This document shows positions 26,972-35,545 of a stretch of DNA of 64,000 nt, in pieces. The stretch is from Dictyobacter vulcani (GTDB lineage Bacteria; Chloroflexota; Ktedonobacteria; Ktedonobacterales; Ktedonobacteraceae). The position numbers were made by a program, and so were the translations under genes. The stretch lies in contig NZ_BKZW01000005.1 of the NCBI RefSeq assembly GCF_008974265.1, positions 124,001 to 188,000 on the forward strand. The letters run 5' to 3'. The notes beneath the pieces are model-generated. The model saw only the letters and a program-made list of their open reading frames with translations, was not told where the DNA came from and did not search any database. How positions within the stretch are numbered: position 1 is the first letter of the stretch; each line of letters opens with the position of its first letter.

Positions 26972-28520
26972 ACTGTCAATTCCGGCCTCGGATGCGCTGC
27001 TTATGAGTTCATCAGCAATCTTCAGGTGTTTGAAGAACACATTAACGATATGATCGTCCATTCCCTTGATCACCGAGGGATTGCGGCCGGGCTGATACGC
27101 GGTATAGTTGATGATCTTCACGTTCTTGATCAAGCCGATGCCCGAGCGATTGGTAATGGCGATATCGATCAGACGCTGCTTGGAGTTGCCACCAATGGCT
27201 TCCGACCAGTTGTTGTCATAGGTGATGTTTTCCATCGTATTGCCATCGGCCATATACAGGGCGATCACGCGGTCCGCATGCACGACATTGTTATTGGCAA
27301 ACGTAATATCCGAGAGCGTATCCTTGGTCTCGGTACCAACCTTTAAGGCCGACTTTTTTGTGTAGCAGACAGAGTTTTGGATCAGGATATGCCGGGTTGG
27401 CTGGATCATGTGGAAGGCGCCACTGGTCTTGACGGCAAAACAGTCGTCGGTGGTATAGATGAAGGCACCATCGATTGCGACGTTGCGTGAGCCATCTGGA
27501 TCGATGCCATCGTTGTTGGTGTTATCTGGATCATTCAGCAGTTTCAGGTTATTGACCTTCACGCCATCCGAAGCTACCAGATGCACGGTCCAGGAGCCAG
27601 AGTCGCGCAGAACCACGTCTTGCAGGACAATATTTTTTCGCATTGATGGTACGAATGATTTTCACACGTCCACTTGAGCCAGCCGTGCGGCGTAGCTCCA
27701 TGCCATGGAGATCTATGGTGCCTCGACCATAGAGTTTACTGTTCTGGACATCCTGGAAAAGCAAAAAGTGTTCCGCGGTATCCTGCGCATTACCGCTCCC
27801 CGACAGTAACGCGCCGCTGGACAGGTAGAGCGACATATTGCTTTTCATTTTAAGCGTGCCTGTGACATATTTACCCTGGGGAAAGTAGACGATGCCCTGT
27901 GTTTTGGATGCGTCATCAATTGCTTGCTGAATCTGGGCGGTTTGAATCTTGTTCCCGGTACGATCGGACGCATATTTTGTCACATCAATCACATTATGAT
28001 CGCCGAGTGCCGGCGCGTTTTCCTCCGGTGCATCGGCAAAAAGGAAGAGTTTCTCATCATTGCCCTGCAAGATAAGTTTGCGGGGCTGATTCAGTGCGAA
28101 GGTCAGTGTATTCTGCTTCATGGTTGGCTGAAGTTGATAACTTTTAGGACTGATGGTATAGCTGGCTGCATTGGGTGAAGTGATCGTAATCTGGGCCGTT
28201 CCGCGGAAAGCGAAGCGGGCATAGTTGATATCCTTATACTTCTCGACAAAGATCTCCTCACCATCTACCGCTACTTTAATCGAGCTCTGAGCGGCACCGG
28301 GCATCTGATCATATGGAAGCACCATATCCCGCTGCGTCCCCAGTGTCTGTGTCGCGGCTGAAGTGCTCATGGCCTGGGGCGTAGCATTTTTTGAGCCTGC
28401 GGATTTATTGGATTGTGGTCCGTGCAGTAGTGGTGAGTTCAGTAAAGCAACTGCCCCCAGCAGACCCACAATGAAAAGCCCAAGCGTGATCAGGGCTATT
28501 TTTTTTCTGGAATTACCCAT
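26939..28520 (-). pseudogene. Secreted right-handed beta-helix glycoside hydrolase (GH28/GH49-like), frameshifted
   Basis: A signal anchor (IALITLGLFIVGLLGAVALL) is followed by a beta-sandwich-like N-domain (VAVDGEEIFVEKYKDINYARFAF) and a pectin-lyase-fold region (GIVYFPQGKYVTGTL, VVLRDSGSWTVHL). Clan GH-N catalytic aspartates are suggested by NTNNDGIDPDGS and YTTDDCFAVKTS. The usual GHG block is replaced by KKSALKVGTETKD, which is closer to dextranase-like or uncharacterised members. The frame breaks in AAAAAA near 27633-27638; removing one A joins TINAKNIVLQDVVLRD. The total is about 525 aa. It likely acts on a plant or microbial polysaccharide outside the cell. Confidence 0.75.
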
Positions 28521-28902
28521 CACTATCTATCCTCTTTTCTACTCAAACCACGCATCACGTGGCTGGATGGTATAGATGAAGTCATCTCACAAACCGAAGA
28601 GCTGTCTGGTGGCTGCTCTGCCTCATTGGGACAAATGCTAAAGTGAATGATTTCATGGTCTGGAATTTATGGTATCAAGATAGATAATCGGGTCATCAGG
28701 GCAATTCCTACTATTTTTATGTGTCGAAGTATCTATTTAAAAGCATTGTGTGGTCCATACGTGGACTGGTCGCAGCCTTAAAGGCTGCCGCTACTGGCGA
28801 GTGGGCCTTTTGTGCTGTATACTTATGACATGCTGCGAATATGTCAAATACTTACCGATCTGTTCTTTGTGATCCATAGTATGTGATGCAAAGTAAGGAA
28901 GT
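28521..28902. other. Intergenic region with a REP-like repeat
   Basis: This stretch holds a divergent promoter region and one REP-like palindrome at 28755-28795 (CATACGTGGACTGGTCGCAG, then CCTTAAAGGCTGCCGCTAC). No other gene is seen. Confidence 0.6.
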
Positions 28903-28908
28903 GTGCTG

Positions 28909-29520
28909 ATGACGACAGTTGTATTGCTTGGGACGCTGGACACGCGGGGATCTGAGTATGCGTATGTGCGTGAGCGTATTGTGGCACAGGGATGTCGTGT
29001 TCTGCTGGTGGATGCTGGCATTAAAGGAGATCCTTCAATTCAACCGGATATCACACGTGAGGTGGTGGCTCGCGCGGCCCGTATTGATGTCGCTCAACTA
29101 GCTTCCGTTGATCAAAATACTGCCATCGCGCTGATGGCTAAAGGTGTTACAGCCACGATCGTTGAACAGTTTGCTCGTGGTCGCCTCCATGGGATCCTGG
29201 GACTGGGCGGTGATGGAGGTTCACGACTCGCGACGGCGGCTATGCGTTCTCTTCCTCTGGGTGTACCCAAACTCCTGGTTTCTCCGCTGGCATCTGGCGA
29301 TGTGCGGCCCTTTGTTGGCGCAACCGATATCTCGGTGATGTATTCTGTTGCAGAGATTCATGGTATTAACGCCATTACTGAATGTATTCTGACCAATGCC
29401 GCTGCCTGTATCGCTGCGATGGCCCAGGCATACAACACCTTTGAGCTCTCTCCGCGTGCGCGGCTACACCCCTATCTGATCCATCAAATTCCCACGCGAA
29501 CGTTAATCCAACCGCATTAA
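28909..29520 (+). CDS. Tm-1-like ATP-binding (UPF0261) domain protein, N-terminal half only
   Basis: VVLLGTLDTRGSEYAYVRERI, GCRVLLVDAGI, ILGLGGDGGSRLATAAMRSLPLGVPKLLVS, ASGDVRPFVGATDISVMYSV and TNAAACIAAMAQ match the N-terminal domain of the UPF0261/Tm-1-like family. Full proteins are about 400 aa with a second TIM-barrel-like domain; this one stops at about 205 aa. The ending YNTFELSPRARLHPYLIHQIPTRTL is not a family feature. It could be a natural single-domain form or a truncated gene. A strong terminator follows, so nothing of a second half remains nearby. Confidence 0.8.
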   Translation: MTTVVLLGTLDTRGSEYAYVRERIVAQGCRVLLVDAGIKGDPSIQPDITREVVARAARIDVAQLASVDQNTAIALMAKGVTATIVEQFARGRLHGILGLGGDGGSRLATAAMRSLPLGVPKLLVSPLASGDVRPFVGATDISVMYSVAEIHGINAITECILTNAAACIAAMAQAYNTFELSPRARLHPYLIHQIPTRTLIQPH

Positions 29521-29533
29521 AACACGTTTTTCT

Positions 29534-29570
29534 ATACTGACGACCGATGGTTTTTATCGATCGTCAGTAT
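29534..29570 (+). terminator. Hairpin terminator after the Tm-1-like gene
   Basis: ATACTGACGACCGAT pairs with ATCGATCGTCAGTAT at 14 of 15 positions across GGTTTTT. Confidence 0.65.
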
Positions 29571-29578
29571 AGTTGTTG

Positions 29579-29607
29579 TTGCGCGTTTGGTGTTTCTTTT
29601 GTAGAAT
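29579..29607 (+). promoter_or_regulatory. Possible sigma70-type promoter for the 29662 gene
   Basis: TTGCGC, a 17-base spacer and TAGAAT lie 55 bp upstream of the GTG start. The -35 match is weak. Confidence 0.35.
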
Positions 29608-29661
29608 GGTGGAAATAGATCGAAATTATTCTATGTATTTTTTAGGTGCAAGGGATCTTGT

Positions 29662-30603
29662 GTGGAAAACAAAACGGTAGAGATAGAGACGACGCTTGTT
29701 ACGACTACGTATACTGAGGTGCCAGAAATAGAGGAGGTAAGTGAGGGGAAGGCGGAACTGGATGAGATTTTATTTTTCTCGATTTTTATGGTTGTCGGTT
29801 CGTTCGTACTTTATGGCTTACTGGCCGTTATTGAGGCACTCAATCGGATATGGAATCCGCTGAGCATTGGCTGCTATGGCATCCTGCTGGTGATGGCATC
29901 CTTCATTATGTATGTGTACTTGATGGAGGGGGAGTTCATTAAGAAGGAGAATGCGCCGTTTCACCTTTCGATAACGCTGCTGGGCGTGATTGTGACCCTG
30001 GTGTCGTTTTCGCAGGTCTGTCGACACGTTGCTCTCGAGTTCGGCGGTTTTACGGCGCGCCAGTATGGCTACTGGCACTGGCTGCGCTTTGGACTGGCCC
30101 ATATGCTGGACTCCGCGCTCTTCAATATGCCCAGTAACTATGATTGGAGCATCTCAGAGATTGAACCGACGACCTTCTGGACACGTAGCCTGGTCTTTTT
30201 GTTTGATCTCTGTACACAGGTCTTTATTGTCGCGGTCGTCTTTCAGAGGCTCCAGGTAACGCGCAAGCAGTGGGCGAAGCGCAGAGCCACCAACAGGATC
30301 CCGTATGGAGTTTTTCTGGTGTCGCGGGCCAAAACCTGGATTTTGATTGTGACCTGGGGATTGCCCTTGATCTTTTTCCTGGGCGTCATCGTGCACGATG
30401 GCTTTTCCTGGTTAGGAGCCTGGATCGCCATGTCTGTCAGTCTGCCAGTGTTTCTGGCCTGCTGGCTGATCTGGTATAGCCTGCAGGCCCTGACACTGCG
30501 CGGGAAACGCAACAAATTGCTTGCACTGGCTGTCATCATCGCCAGCAGTGGACTCCTAACCATGCTCCTGCCGCGCTTTATCGCTTTCCTGGCCTCGTCC
30601 TGA
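29662..30603 (+). CDS. Multi-pass membrane protein of unknown function
   Basis: Starting at GTG 29662 (MENKTVEIETTLV), the first 35 residues are acidic. About eight hydrophobic helices follow (LFFSIFMVVGSFVLYGLLAVI, IGCYGILLVMASFIMYVYLM, ITLLGVIVTLVSFS, LVFLFDLCTQVFIVAVVF, TWILIVTWGLPLIFFLGVIV, WIAMSVSLPVFLACWLIWY, LLALAVIIASSGLLTML). No enzymatic motif or family is recognised. It stands alone, with its own likely promoter, between terminators. Confidence 0.6.
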   Translation: MENKTVEIETTLVTTTYTEVPEIEEVSEGKAELDEILFFSIFMVVGSFVLYGLLAVIEALNRIWNPLSIGCYGILLVMASFIMYVYLMEGEFIKKENAPFHLSITLLGVIVTLVSFSQVCRHVALEFGGFTARQYGYWHWLRFGLAHMLDSALFNMPSNYDWSISEIEPTTFWTRSLVFLFDLCTQVFIVAVVFQRLQVTRKQWAKRRATNRIPYGVFLVSRAKTWILIVTWGLPLIFFLGVIVHDGFSWLGAWIAMSVSLPVFLACWLIWYSLQALTLRGKRNKLLALAVIIASSGLLTMLLPRFIAFLASS

Positions 30604-30801
30604 TGAAGACATATGCGGAAAGGCTGGCTGCTATGTCAGGTAATCTGTTCATAGACGTTATCAACGACATAAAGGGGTCAATGTCCGCCATGTGGGCTAT
30701 GGGGGAATAGGATACAGACTTGTAAGAAATGGCCTCTTTTTGATAGATTTTTAAGCGCATGTGGTGAGTGATTTAATAAAGGAAGCTCTTCTGTCGGAGT
30801 T

Positions 30802-30839
30802 AAAAAAGCAGGCCAGCCAATAGGCCGACCTGCTTTTTT
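30802..30839. terminator. Bidirectional terminator between the 29662 membrane gene and the RRM gene
   Basis: AAAAAAGCAGG pairs with CCTGCTTTTTT, with GGCC/GGCC inner pairing. T tracts are present on both strands. Confidence 0.85.
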
Positions 30840-30874
30840 GTTTTTTGACCGCTTGATCCTACTTAATTGTGGAT

Positions 30875-31177
30875 TTAGTAGCGATCGTTACGTGAGTAGT
30901 TGTCACGGCCCTGGAAACCACGGTTTCCGGATGCCTGGCGCTCACGTGCCTCATTAACAGTGATCGTACGATTTCCTAACATGCTGCCATTGAGTTGTGC
31001 GATAGCAGCCTGTGCCTCCTCATCGGAAGCCATTTCGACAAAGCCAAAGCCTTTACTGCGACCGGTCTCACGATCGGTGATAACCGAAGCCTGTGTGACC
31101 TCTCCAATTTGTGCAAAAAAGTCGCCAAGGTCCTGCTCTGTTGTCTGATAGGGGAGTCCCCCAACATATAGTCTCAT
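30875..31177 (-). CDS. RRM-domain RNA-binding protein
   Basis: A single RNA recognition motif fills most of this roughly 100-aa protein: RNP2 is LYVGGL, RNP1 is KGFGFVEM, and the tail is Gly/Arg/Asn-rich (NRGFQGRDNYSRNDRY). CAGGAG lies 9 bases before ATG 31177, which is preferred to the frame start at 31201. Bacterial glycine-rich RRM proteins are common in cyanobacteria and Chloroflexota and are often cold-induced; that role is inferred from the family. It is monocistronic with a terminator directly behind it. Confidence 0.92.
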   Translation of the reverse strand: MRLYVGGLPYQTTEQDLGDFFAQIGEVTQASVITDRETGRSKGFGFVEMASDEEAQAAIAQLNGSMLGNRTITVNEARERQASGNRGFQGRDNYSRNDRY

Positions 31178-31410
31178 GTGTTTATACTCCTGCGTGAACA
31201 TCTCTCAACCCATTGAAGCCTGGAGAAACCATTTCCCACAGAAGCAATCCAATTTCTTTTTGATGTCATACACCTATCATAACACACCCTGCCAGTAGTT
31301 TATTCCCATTTCTTTCAACTTCCAGATAATTCTTCAAAAACTGGTCTCTGATGTCCTTGTGATGCGGTAGATTGCTCGAGCTTGCTCATCCAGAGATCCG
31401 TCGTTATGGT

Positions 31411-32250
31411 TTAAGCGTTTTTCTGTTGTTTCACTTCGTCATAGATCAGGCCGATTGCGCCGGGGAAGCGCTCCTCACGGTCGCGGGAAGCAATCTTTTG
31501 CATCTCGGCCGGGATTCTGGCGATGGCGGTCTCTTTGTCCCAGCCTTGCTCGATGGCGTTCGTTAGTTGCTGGTAGAGATGTTTGATCCAGTTCTGTAGA
31601 TCGTCGAGTGCCTGCGGTGATTGCTGGAGACCATGGCCTGGAATGACATGCTCGGCTCCCAACTGCTTCAATTGGTCCAGTGCCTTAATCCAGTTGGCGG
31701 CATTTCCACCGGGAGGCATGGCTGGTACCATGTCGTTGAAGAGAAGATCGCCTGTGAATAACGTCTTCGATTGTGGAAGCCAGGCCACACTATCGCTGGG
31801 GCTATGTGCTACTCCGATATAGATCAATTGTACTTCGATCTCGCCAACGAAGACGGTCAGTCGATCTTGAAATGTGAGATTGGGCGGTGTGATCGTTATC
31901 TCGCCGAGCTGTTCCGCCATCTGAGGATTGTTCTTTTTAATCCCTTCCAGTGTTGCGGCGGCAGTCGTGAGCATATTATCACGTACCCCCTGGTGTGCGA
32001 TGATGGCTGCGTCAGCGAATGCCTGGTTGCCAAAGACATGGTCCACGTGGGGATGGGTATTGAATAATGTCAAATACCCCTGGTCGTGTAGATTATTCAC
32101 GGCGGCACGCAATGGAGCAGCCTCGGCCACGCTGATACCAGAATCGATGACCAGCACATCTCCACCCGCAGCAATGAGGCCGCGATTGCAGATGCCGCCT
32201 GCTACAAACTGTACGCCAGGAACGATATCCTGGACTATAAATTCTGCCAT
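31411..32250 (-). CDS. Metallo-beta-lactamase-fold hydrolase
   Basis: This 279-aa MBL-fold protein carries the metal motif HPHVDHVFGN (HxHxDH), with later zinc ligands in GVAHSPSDS, LFTGDLLF (Asp) and IPGHG (His). It resembles the hydrolase group with a C-terminal helical extension (LQNWIKHLYQQLTNAIEQGW). There is no signal peptide, so it is cytoplasmic. The substrate cannot be assigned. A 160-bp gap separates it from the small gene upstream on the same strand. Confidence 0.85.
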   Translation of the reverse strand: MAEFIVQDIVPGVQFVAGGICNRGLIAAGGDVLVIDSGISVAEAAPLRAAVNNLHDQGYLTLFNTHPHVDHVFGNQAFADAAIIAHQGVRDNMLTTAAATLEGIKKNNPQMAEQLGEITITPPNLTFQDRLTVFVGEIEVQLIYIGVAHSPSDSVAWLPQSKTLFTGDLLFNDMVPAMPPGGNAANWIKALDQLKQLGAEHVIPGHGLQQSPQALDDLQNWIKHLYQQLTNAIEQGWDKETAIARIPAEMQKIASRDREERFPGAIGLIYDEVKQQKNA

Positions 32251-32409
32251 AACACGATTTCGCTTTCCACTAAAGTTGGTTTACGGTTATGGTTTTATTA
32301 TCGCACCTGACCGCGAGGGGTATCTCTTTCTTTTATGGCATGCTCTCCCCATTGAGTCGCCGCTCTTTTTTGTTCTCTATATGTATGGAGCGTAGTGATC
32401 AGGAATTGA

Positions 32410-32721
32410 TCACCTGGAAGTTTTCCAGTTGGTAACAACATGATGCTGGGCGGCAAGGGCGCGTTGGAGGTAGTCTGTGAACTCATCGTACTGCTCTTTA
32501 TCAAGCATACGCAAATCTCTCATCAAGGAGAGCAAAGCGATGAGTTGATCCGTAATCAGTTCGTTGGTGACGACTTCGCGCACTTTGTCATCCTGGATCT
32601 CCAGGGTAGCATCGCTGGCGGTTGTGCGGTGGAGGAGCATATGGTTCATTGAATCTTCTAAATTGCTGGATATTCTTTCTTGTAAATCTTGTACTGCCTG
32701 TGAAAAAGTTTTGTCTTGCAT
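32410..32721 (-). CDS. Small helical protein of unknown function
   Basis: This 103-residue soluble protein is rich in Leu, Asp and Gln with predicted long helices (FSQAVQDLQERISSNLEDSM, LITDQLIALLSLMRDLRMLD, YDEFTDYLQRALAAQ). AGGAGAG lies before the ATG, which supports it as a real gene. No family is recognised. It is encoded upstream of the MBL hydrolase in the same direction. Confidence 0.55.
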   Translation of the reverse strand: MQDKTFSQAVQDLQERISSNLEDSMNHMLLHRTTASDATLEIQDDKVREVVTNELITDQLIALLSLMRDLRMLDKEQYDEFTDYLQRALAAQHHVVTNWKTSR

Positions 32722-33237
32722 TCTATTTCTCTCCTGGAAAAAATTGCACGCTTTCCTTTAGCAGAAGTCCATACAGTTGTGAAGGATGGAAAAATCTGTT
32801 AAAGGAAATGATAGACACAATATATTAACTAGATTTATATCTCTGGCGAGAATACATTATGCGACCAACTTGATATGGTGAATGTTTTTCTACTACCAAT
32901 ATTGAAGAATACACAATAATAAAATCTAGTATTACTTGCAAATTATACAAAAAACTGATCAATAAAAACCACTACCTTTCATCTAATACGTTAGAAAAGT
33001 TGAACTCGTTCTACACACTGGTAACATGGTCCTACTTATTCCGGAAATAAAAACAATATATTTAAAGATCTATTATGCAGGCGGCTTTTATAATAACGAA
33101 GGGAATACAGATGGAAAGCTTACATACCCTTTACTTTTTCTAGCTACTGTTCAAGTTTTCTTGTATTGCTCATAACCCTCTCATAAATAGAGAGTGCTTT
33201 AAATATGTAAACCAGATTTCCCGAAAGGAGATTTATT
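32722..33237. other. AT-rich region without genes upstream of the repeat-protein pair
   Basis: About 500 bp of unusually AT-rich sequence with no supported coding frame. It probably contains the promoter of the 33238 gene; CTCATAACCCTCTCATAA near 33167-33184 is a short direct repeat. No clear -35/-10 pair was identified. Confidence 0.5.
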
Positions 33238-33954
33238 ATGGCCGGTACTGTACGTGAGCGAATTTCGGAGGCTCGTGGAGAGCGTGAAGGCACAACAGAA
33301 GGTGTTGTCGGTGGAATGCCATTGCTGGTAGCCGCGCTGATGAGCCGTCGTGAAGAGCGTGAAGAGCGTGGCGAGGGCATTCATCCATTGCTGCTGGCAA
33401 CGTTGATGAATCGCCGTGAAGAGCAGGGCGAAGGAATTCCTCCTCTCTTGCTGGCAACCCTGCTGAGCCGCCGTGAAGAGCGCAAAGAGCGCGGCGAAGG
33501 CATCAATCCATTGTTGTTAGCGGTATTGATGAATCGCCGTGAGGAGCGCGAAGAAGGCGAAGAGCGCAAAGAGGGCATCAATCCACTGCTGCTAGCAGTG
33601 CTGATGAGCCGCCGTGAAGAGCGCGAGGAGCGCGGTCAGGGCATTCATCCATTGCTGCTGGCGACGTTGATGAAGCGCGGTGAAGAGCGTGGCGAAGGCA
33701 TCAATCCTCTGCTGCTCGCAGCCCTGGTGAAGCGCGGTGAAGAGCGTGTGGAGCGCGGCGAAGGGATTCATCCATTGCTGCTGGCGACGTTGATGAAGCG
33801 CGGTGAAGAGCGTGGCGAAGGCATCAATCCCTTATTGCTAGCAAGCCTGGTGGGTCGCCGTGAAGAGCGCGAGGAGCGCGGTGAAGGCATCAATCCACTG
33901 CTGGTGGCGACGTTACTAAGTCGCCGTGAAGAGCGTGAGAAAGAGACAGTATAA
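33238..33954 (+). CDS. Ten-unit tandem-repeat protein (GINPLLLAxLMxRREEREERGE type), unknown function
   Basis: AAAGGAG lies 8 bases before ATG 33238. After a short N-terminus (MAGTVRERISEARGERE), the 238-aa protein is built of ten units beginning G(I/M)xPLL(L/V)AxL at residues 26, 47, 66, 88, 113, 135, 154, 176, 195 and 217. Spacing is mostly 19 or 22 residues; the 3-residue difference is one extra EER-type block. Each unit is a hydrophobic half and an Arg/Glu-rich half. The regular phase suggests stacked amphipathic helices or a helical solenoid. No signal peptide, transmembrane helix or family is recognised. It is followed in the same direction by another repeat-containing small gene. Confidence 0.7.
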   Translation: MAGTVRERISEARGEREGTTEGVVGGMPLLVAALMSRREEREERGEGIHPLLLATLMNRREEQGEGIPPLLLATLLSRREERKERGEGINPLLLAVLMNRREEREEGEERKEGINPLLLAVLMSRREEREERGQGIHPLLLATLMKRGEERGEGINPLLLAALVKRGEERVERGEGIHPLLLATLMKRGEERGEGINPLLLASLVGRREEREERGEGINPLLVATLLSRREEREKETV

Positions 33955-34000
33955 CGTATCCCGGCGTCAACCACTTTTTTTTTCAGCCTTTCCGGGCATG

Positions 34001-34032
34001 CTCAAAAGTTGAGGAATGTCCCAACCTTTGAG
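34001..34032. repeat. Hairpin between the two repeat-protein genes (first)
   Basis: CTCAAAAGTTG pairs with CAACCTTTGAG at 10 of 11 positions. It follows the stop of the 33238 gene, just downstream of an eight-to-nine T run. Confidence 0.5.
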
Positions 34033-34045
34033 CGAAAAGAAAAAA

Positions 34046-34091
34046 GAGAGGTTTGCAGCGAATATCGGTTGGTGTTCGCTGCAAACCTCTC
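34046..34091. terminator. Strong hairpin between the two repeat-protein genes (second)
   Basis: Perfect 17-bp arms GAGAGGTTTGCAGCGAA and TTCGCTGCAAACCTCTC. On the minus strand it is followed by a T-rich run; on the plus strand it may act as an attenuator or mRNA processing/stability element ahead of the 34131 gene. Confidence 0.6.
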
Positions 34092-34130
34092 TAGAGGGCT
34101 TACATCTCTCAATGCAAAGGAAACATCACC

Positions 34131-34469
34131 ATGACTACGAATTCTGAACAAGCAAAAACCAAAGGCCATATGGATCCTATGGTGGAGGCTCTGATTAAAG
34201 AGTTGCTTGATAACCCACCCCATCCGAAAACAGCGAACGATGCCATCAGGGCTGCTGTAACCGAAGAGTTAATGGCTTCGCTGCTTCCTTCAACGCGTTC
34301 TGGATCACAGTCATCGCCAGTTGAAACTGCGATCCTGGCTGAAGCGCTGGCACCTGCTCTGGCGGAAGCACTGGCACCTCTGCTAGCTGAAGCGCTGGTA
34401 CCCGCCCTTGAGAAGGCCTTGACCAATATCGCTTCACCGAAGAAAGCCGAGCCGGAAACAACTGCCTAA
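34131..34469 (+). CDS. Small protein with octad repeats (LAEALAPx), unknown function
   Basis: AAAGGA is upstream of ATG 34131. The 112-aa product has a mixed N-terminal half (MDPMVEALIKELLDNPPHP, NDAIRAAVTEELMASLLP) and four eight-residue repeats near the C-terminus: LAEALAPA, LAEALAPL, LAEALVPA and LEKALTNI. The repeats would form an amphipathic helix kinked by Pro at each octad. It lies 176 bp behind the ten-unit repeat gene in the same direction, so the two may function together; this is inferred from position and shared Leu-rich repeat style. Confidence 0.65.
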   Translation: MTTNSEQAKTKGHMDPMVEALIKELLDNPPHPKTANDAIRAAVTEELMASLLPSTRSGSQSSPVETAILAEALAPALAEALAPLLAEALVPALEKALTNIASPKKAEPETTA

Positions 34470-34510
34470 AAGATACTGACAAACAATAGTGAGATCGTCT
34501 GTGTGTTGCG

Positions 34511-35436
34511 TTAAAGCCAGTCTAAAAGCTCACTGACATTGTTAATGATGAGCTGGGGCCGGATAAGACCAGTGGCGAAGTGTTGCAGGTGAGTACTCTT
34601 CTGGTTTTTAGCAGGAATAGGGGGAGCCTCTATTGTGCCGTGGTCTTTGAGGAGGGCCAGTTGCCGATGGTTATATTCAGTGACAGTCATACCTTCGGAC
34701 GTTGTCAGATACTGGCTTACTTCTTCATAGCGTGCTGGTTTCCAGACAGCAAACATAGATAGTTGTTGAGCACCAGCCACGTCAGCAATCAATGAATCGC
34801 CGATCATGATGGCCATACTTTTATCCACCTGGCAAGCTGCAAGCGCCCGGGTAAATATATGTGGATTGGGTTTGCGTATATGCTCATCGGCCGAAACAAT
34901 CGTCTTAGCCGGCTCAAAATAGTCCACCATACCCAGTAACTGCAGATCCTCTTGAAAGGGCGCGCCTCCCCAGTAACGATTCGTCACCATACCCAGTTGA
35001 AATGAGCGCCTCTGCAATTCCTGTAATGTCGATAGCGCGTCTGGAAAGAGTTGCCGTGATTGAAAAATGCGCACACGCAGCGCTTCAAAAATAGCCGCAT
35101 AGACTTCGTTATCGCCTCTTCAAGTTCTAACGCCTTAAACGCCTGCTTGACCATAGCTTCTCCTGTCGGCTCAATCCCCGGCTGGTGTGTGATGGCAAGC
35201 TGAAATTGACGTAGGATTTCCTCGTGTAATGTGCGGCCCAAACTGACATCATCGCAGGTCGCAAGTGGAGTGGACGCGCTAAAGCGGCGGGCGATACCTG
35301 CGGCCTGCTGTTGCGCGACCAGTTCCAACGCAGGTAGCCGCTGTGGATCTTTCCGCCAGAGCGTATTACCCACATCAAATAATAGACAACTGAATGAGCG
35401 ACCAGTAAGCGCATGAATATTGTTCTCAGATATCAT
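34511..35436 (-). pseudogene. HAD-superfamily hydrolase, frameshifted
   Basis: Motif I is LLFDVGNTLW (DxGNT; the second Asp of DxD is replaced by Gly). After a shift near 35111-35117 the rest reads AAIFEALRVRIFQSRQLFPDALSTLQ, LGMVTNRYWGG (motif II), IRKPNPHIFTRAL (motif III Lys) and MIGDSLIADVAGAQ (motif IV). One missing G at GCGATAAC explains the break (EEADNEVYAAIFE). Members of this group are small-molecule phosphatases; the atypical DVGNT motif I suggests weak or altered activity. The restored length is about 308 aa. Confidence 0.75.
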
Positions 35437-35452
35437 TTTCCTTATCCTTTTG

Positions 35453-35545
35453 TACCGGCAGCCTTCACGGTTGCGACCTGTGGACGTACGAGCAAGCTAC
35501 ATGCTCATGCGCGAAGAGGTTGCAGCGGCAAGCGCTGCCGCTACG
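35453..35545. repeat. Two adjacent REP-like repeats
   Basis: GTACCGGCAGCCTTCACGGT-TGCGACC-ACGTACGAGC (35453-35494) and GTTGCAGCGGCAAGCGCTGC-CGCTACG (35518-35545) lie between the HAD gene and the EcfT gene. Confidence 0.6.
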
